NCBI GenBank assembly: GCA_963803775.1
Contig: CAWDNS010000001.1
Span: 1 to 64,000 of the forward strand
DNA from: JABCZH01 sp963803775
GTDB taxonomy: Bacteria; Acidobacteriota; Terriglobia; Terriglobales; Acidobacteriaceae
Direction of reading: 5' to 3'
Length of the DNA stretch: 64,000 nt
The translations under genes and the position numbers were made by a program. Under the pieces are notes generated by a model. That model did no database searches, was not told the DNA's origin, and was given only the letters and a program-made list of their open reading frames with translations. Shown here piece after piece: positions 62,620-64,000 of this stretch (the first letter of the stretch is position 1; each line of letters begins with the position of its first letter).

Positions 62620-63210
62620 ATGTTAAAGTCGGCCACGTCGTTACCGAGTCCGATGCTGCACAAGCACTCTCGCGTTATTGCCGCCGCCGGACAGATCGCA
62701 ATGGTCGTGGGGGCCAGCCTTTTTGTCGCTTTGTGCGCACGCGTCACCCTGCCTTTACCCTTTACCCCAGTCCCGCTGACGCTGCAGAACTTCGGCGTTC
62801 TACTGGTTGGTTTGACGTTGGGAAGCCGGCGGGGATTTGCTGCGCTGGCGCTTTATCTTTTCGAAGGCATGGCCGGGATGCCAGTGTTCAGTCCGACTGG
62901 TCCGGGCGGCCTTGCTCAACTGGTGGGCCCCACTGGCGGTTTCCTGCTCGCCTACCCCATCGTTGCCGGCATCGCCGGCTGGATCATGGAAAACGGGCGT
63001 CGAACCTTTGCTCGCGCCGCGATCTCCAGCGTGCTGGCTGAAATTGCCTTGTTTGCCAGCGGACTATCCTGGCTGGCCATTCTTACCCATTCGGTTTCCC
63101 TAGCGGTACGTTGGGGGCTTTACTGGTTTGTTTTTGCTGAGGTAATCAAGATTATGATGGCGTCCGCGCTAGCCGGAACCTGGAACCGCATCCGTGGAGT
63201 TCGGTCGTGA
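62620..63210 (+). CDS. bioY: Biotin transporter BioY
   Basis: 196 residues with about six membrane helices. Family marks are PLPFTPVPLTLQNFGVLLVGLTLG, YLFEGMAGMPVFS and GPTGGFLLAYPIVAGIAGWI. ATG 62620 has GAGG nine bases upstream; upstream in-frame codons have no signal and look non-coding. BioY is the substrate-binding subunit of an ECF-type biotin importer and can also work alone. It overlaps mqnD by four bases (GTGA), so the two are coupled. Confidence 0.9.
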   Translation: MLKSATSLPSPMLHKHSRVIAAAGQIAMVVGASLFVALCARVTLPLPFTPVPLTLQNFGVLLVGLTLGSRRGFAALALYLFEGMAGMPVFSPTGPGGLAQLVGPTGGFLLAYPIVAGIAGWIMENGRRTFARAAISSVLAEIALFASGLSWLAILTHSVSLAVRWGLYWFVFAEVIKIMMASALAGTWNRIRGVRS

Positions 63211-64000
63211 CCCCGATCGAAATCACTTCCGAGAAGTCCGCCGCGAACGAGATTGGCCAGCCTTCGCTGATCCGCACCATCACGGTCGCACACAGTCCTG
63301 ACTCCGATGACGCTTTCATGTTTTACGGATTGGCGACCAACAAAGTCCGCGTTCCGGGACTGCATTTTGCCCATACGCTCTGTGATATCGAGACCTTAAA
63401 CCGGAAGGCGATGGAGGGCGTGTACGATGTGACCGCGATTTCATTTCACGCTTATCCCTACATTCAGGAAAACTACGCTTTGCTTCCGAGCGGCGGCAGC
63501 GTGGGAGATGGCTATGGCCCCATGATTGTGGCCCGCCGCGCGTTTTCGGTTCAGGACATTAAAGGGAAACGCATCGCAGTTCCCGGAACCATGACTACGG
63601 CCTATCTGGTGCTCAAGCTGTTCGCTCCAGGCATTGAAACCGAAGTGGTTCCCTTCGACCAGATCATCCCGCAGCTACTGGAAGGCAAACACGAGGCCGG
63701 GCTGATCATCCACGAGGGACAACTCACTTACGACAAGTCAGGGCTGCATCGCATTGTCGATCTTGGCAGATGGTGGCAGAAGGTGACCGGCTTGCCGCTT
63801 CCACTGGGAGGGAATGCGATTCGCCGCAGCCTGGGACCGGAATTAATGTCGAGAGTCGCGGCTGCGCTGCGGGAGAGCATTCAATATGCTCTCGACCATC
63901 GGGAAGAAGCCCTCGCCTACGCGATGCAGTTTGCCCGCGATCTGGATCCACAAATGGCGGACAAGTTCATAGGCATGTATGTGAACGAACGCACTCTCGA
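63207..64000 (+). CDS. mqnD: 1,4-dihydroxy-6-naphthoate synthase MqnD, 3' end outside window
   Basis: At least 264 residues. After a GTG start that overlaps bioY, the family motif TVAHSPDSDDAFMFYGLA appears, then CDIETLNRKAMEGVYDVTAISFHAYPYI, GDGYGPMIVARR, KGKRIAVPGTMTTAYLVLKLF and GLIIHEGQLTYDKSGLHRIVDLGRWW. It makes 1,4-dihydroxy-6-naphthoate from cyclic dehypoxanthine futalosine, following MqnC. The conserved C-terminal helices continue beyond position 64,000. It completes, with mqnA and mqnC, most of the menaquinone route here. Confidence 0.92.
   Translation, partial: MTPIEITSEKSAANEIGQPSLIRTITVAHSPDSDDAFMFYGLATNKVRVPGLHFAHTLCDIETLNRKAMEGVYDVTAISFHAYPYIQENYALLPSGGSVGDGYGPMIVARRAFSVQDIKGKRIAVPGTMTTAYLVLKLFAPGIETEVVPFDQIIPQLLEGKHEAGLIIHEGQLTYDKSGLHRIVDLGRWWQKVTGLPLPLGGNAIRRSLGPELMSRVAAALRESIQYALDHREEALAYAMQFARDLDPQMADKFIGMYVNERTL

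Noticed and set aside
1..64000. CRISPR array or rRNA
   Set aside because: No regularly spaced repeat of 20-40 bases and no rRNA-like sequence was seen in the window.

Overview
The window appears to be a join of two unrelated genomes. Positions 1 to about 10,485 read as alphaproteobacterial (Bradyrhizobium-like gene families and codon style). They hold a tyrosine integrase running off the left edge, a short orotate phosphoribosyltransferase, a lipoprotein-like methyltransferase, and a catabolic-looking cluster: ThDP-dependent enzyme, secreted esterase, EF-hand-like exported protein, nitroreductase, ABC substrate-binding protein and the start of a hydantoinase A. From about 10,485 to 64,000 the gene content is that of a soil Acidobacteriota (Terriglobales/Koribacter-like): an Oar-type TonB receptor with carboxypeptidase-like N-terminus, VWFA proteins, a FecR/DUF6600 protein, the futalosine menaquinone route (mqnA, mqnC, mqnD) and a DUF255 thioredoxin-like protein. 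At the join a hydantoinase and an aconitase-family gene are both cut within a few bases of each other, which looks more like an assembly chimera than a natural junction.

The left segment is heavily frameshifted. Where I can reconstruct the expected protein, most breaks are single extra bases outside homopolymers, resembling uncorrected long-read error rather than gene decay. The same kind of damage recurs in topA (53-55.5 kb) and at single places in dprA, mqnA and an FG-GAP gene.

Layout of the acidobacterial part. 10.5-21 kb (minus strand): aconitase family, an Hfq-like/suhB/DUF1684 operon, TonB receptor, a moaD-moaE fusion overlapping a VWFA gene, and a FecR protein. 21-24 kb: lon with a HAIR-type (HspR) operator over its ribosome binding site. 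24-30 kb: GNAT acetyltransferase, NUDIX hydrolase, zinc-ribbon protein, and a fatty acid desaturase/small membrane protein/histidine kinase/OmpR regulator operon. 30-38 kb: metabolic and peptidase genes, an orphan antitoxin and the DUF255 protein. 38-46 kb: small secreted peptide, membrane proteins, CBS protein, DUF58 protein, FG-GAP propeller, ArgD-like aminotransferase. 46-52 kb: a multi-domain sensor kinase, an NtrC-type regulator and mlaE-mlaF. 53-57 kb: topA and dprA. 57-64 kb: mqnA, mqnC, a tRNA, a GT2 glycosyltransferase, a secreted M24 peptidase, bioY and mqnD, which runs off the right edge.

Most genes are housekeeping or envelope functions. The points most worth following are the HAIR element at lon, the divergent Hfq-like gene, the MoaD-MoaE fusion, the desaturase/two-component operon, the unusual tRNA with an inverted copy of its anticodon arm, the small secreted peptide, and the chimeric junction.
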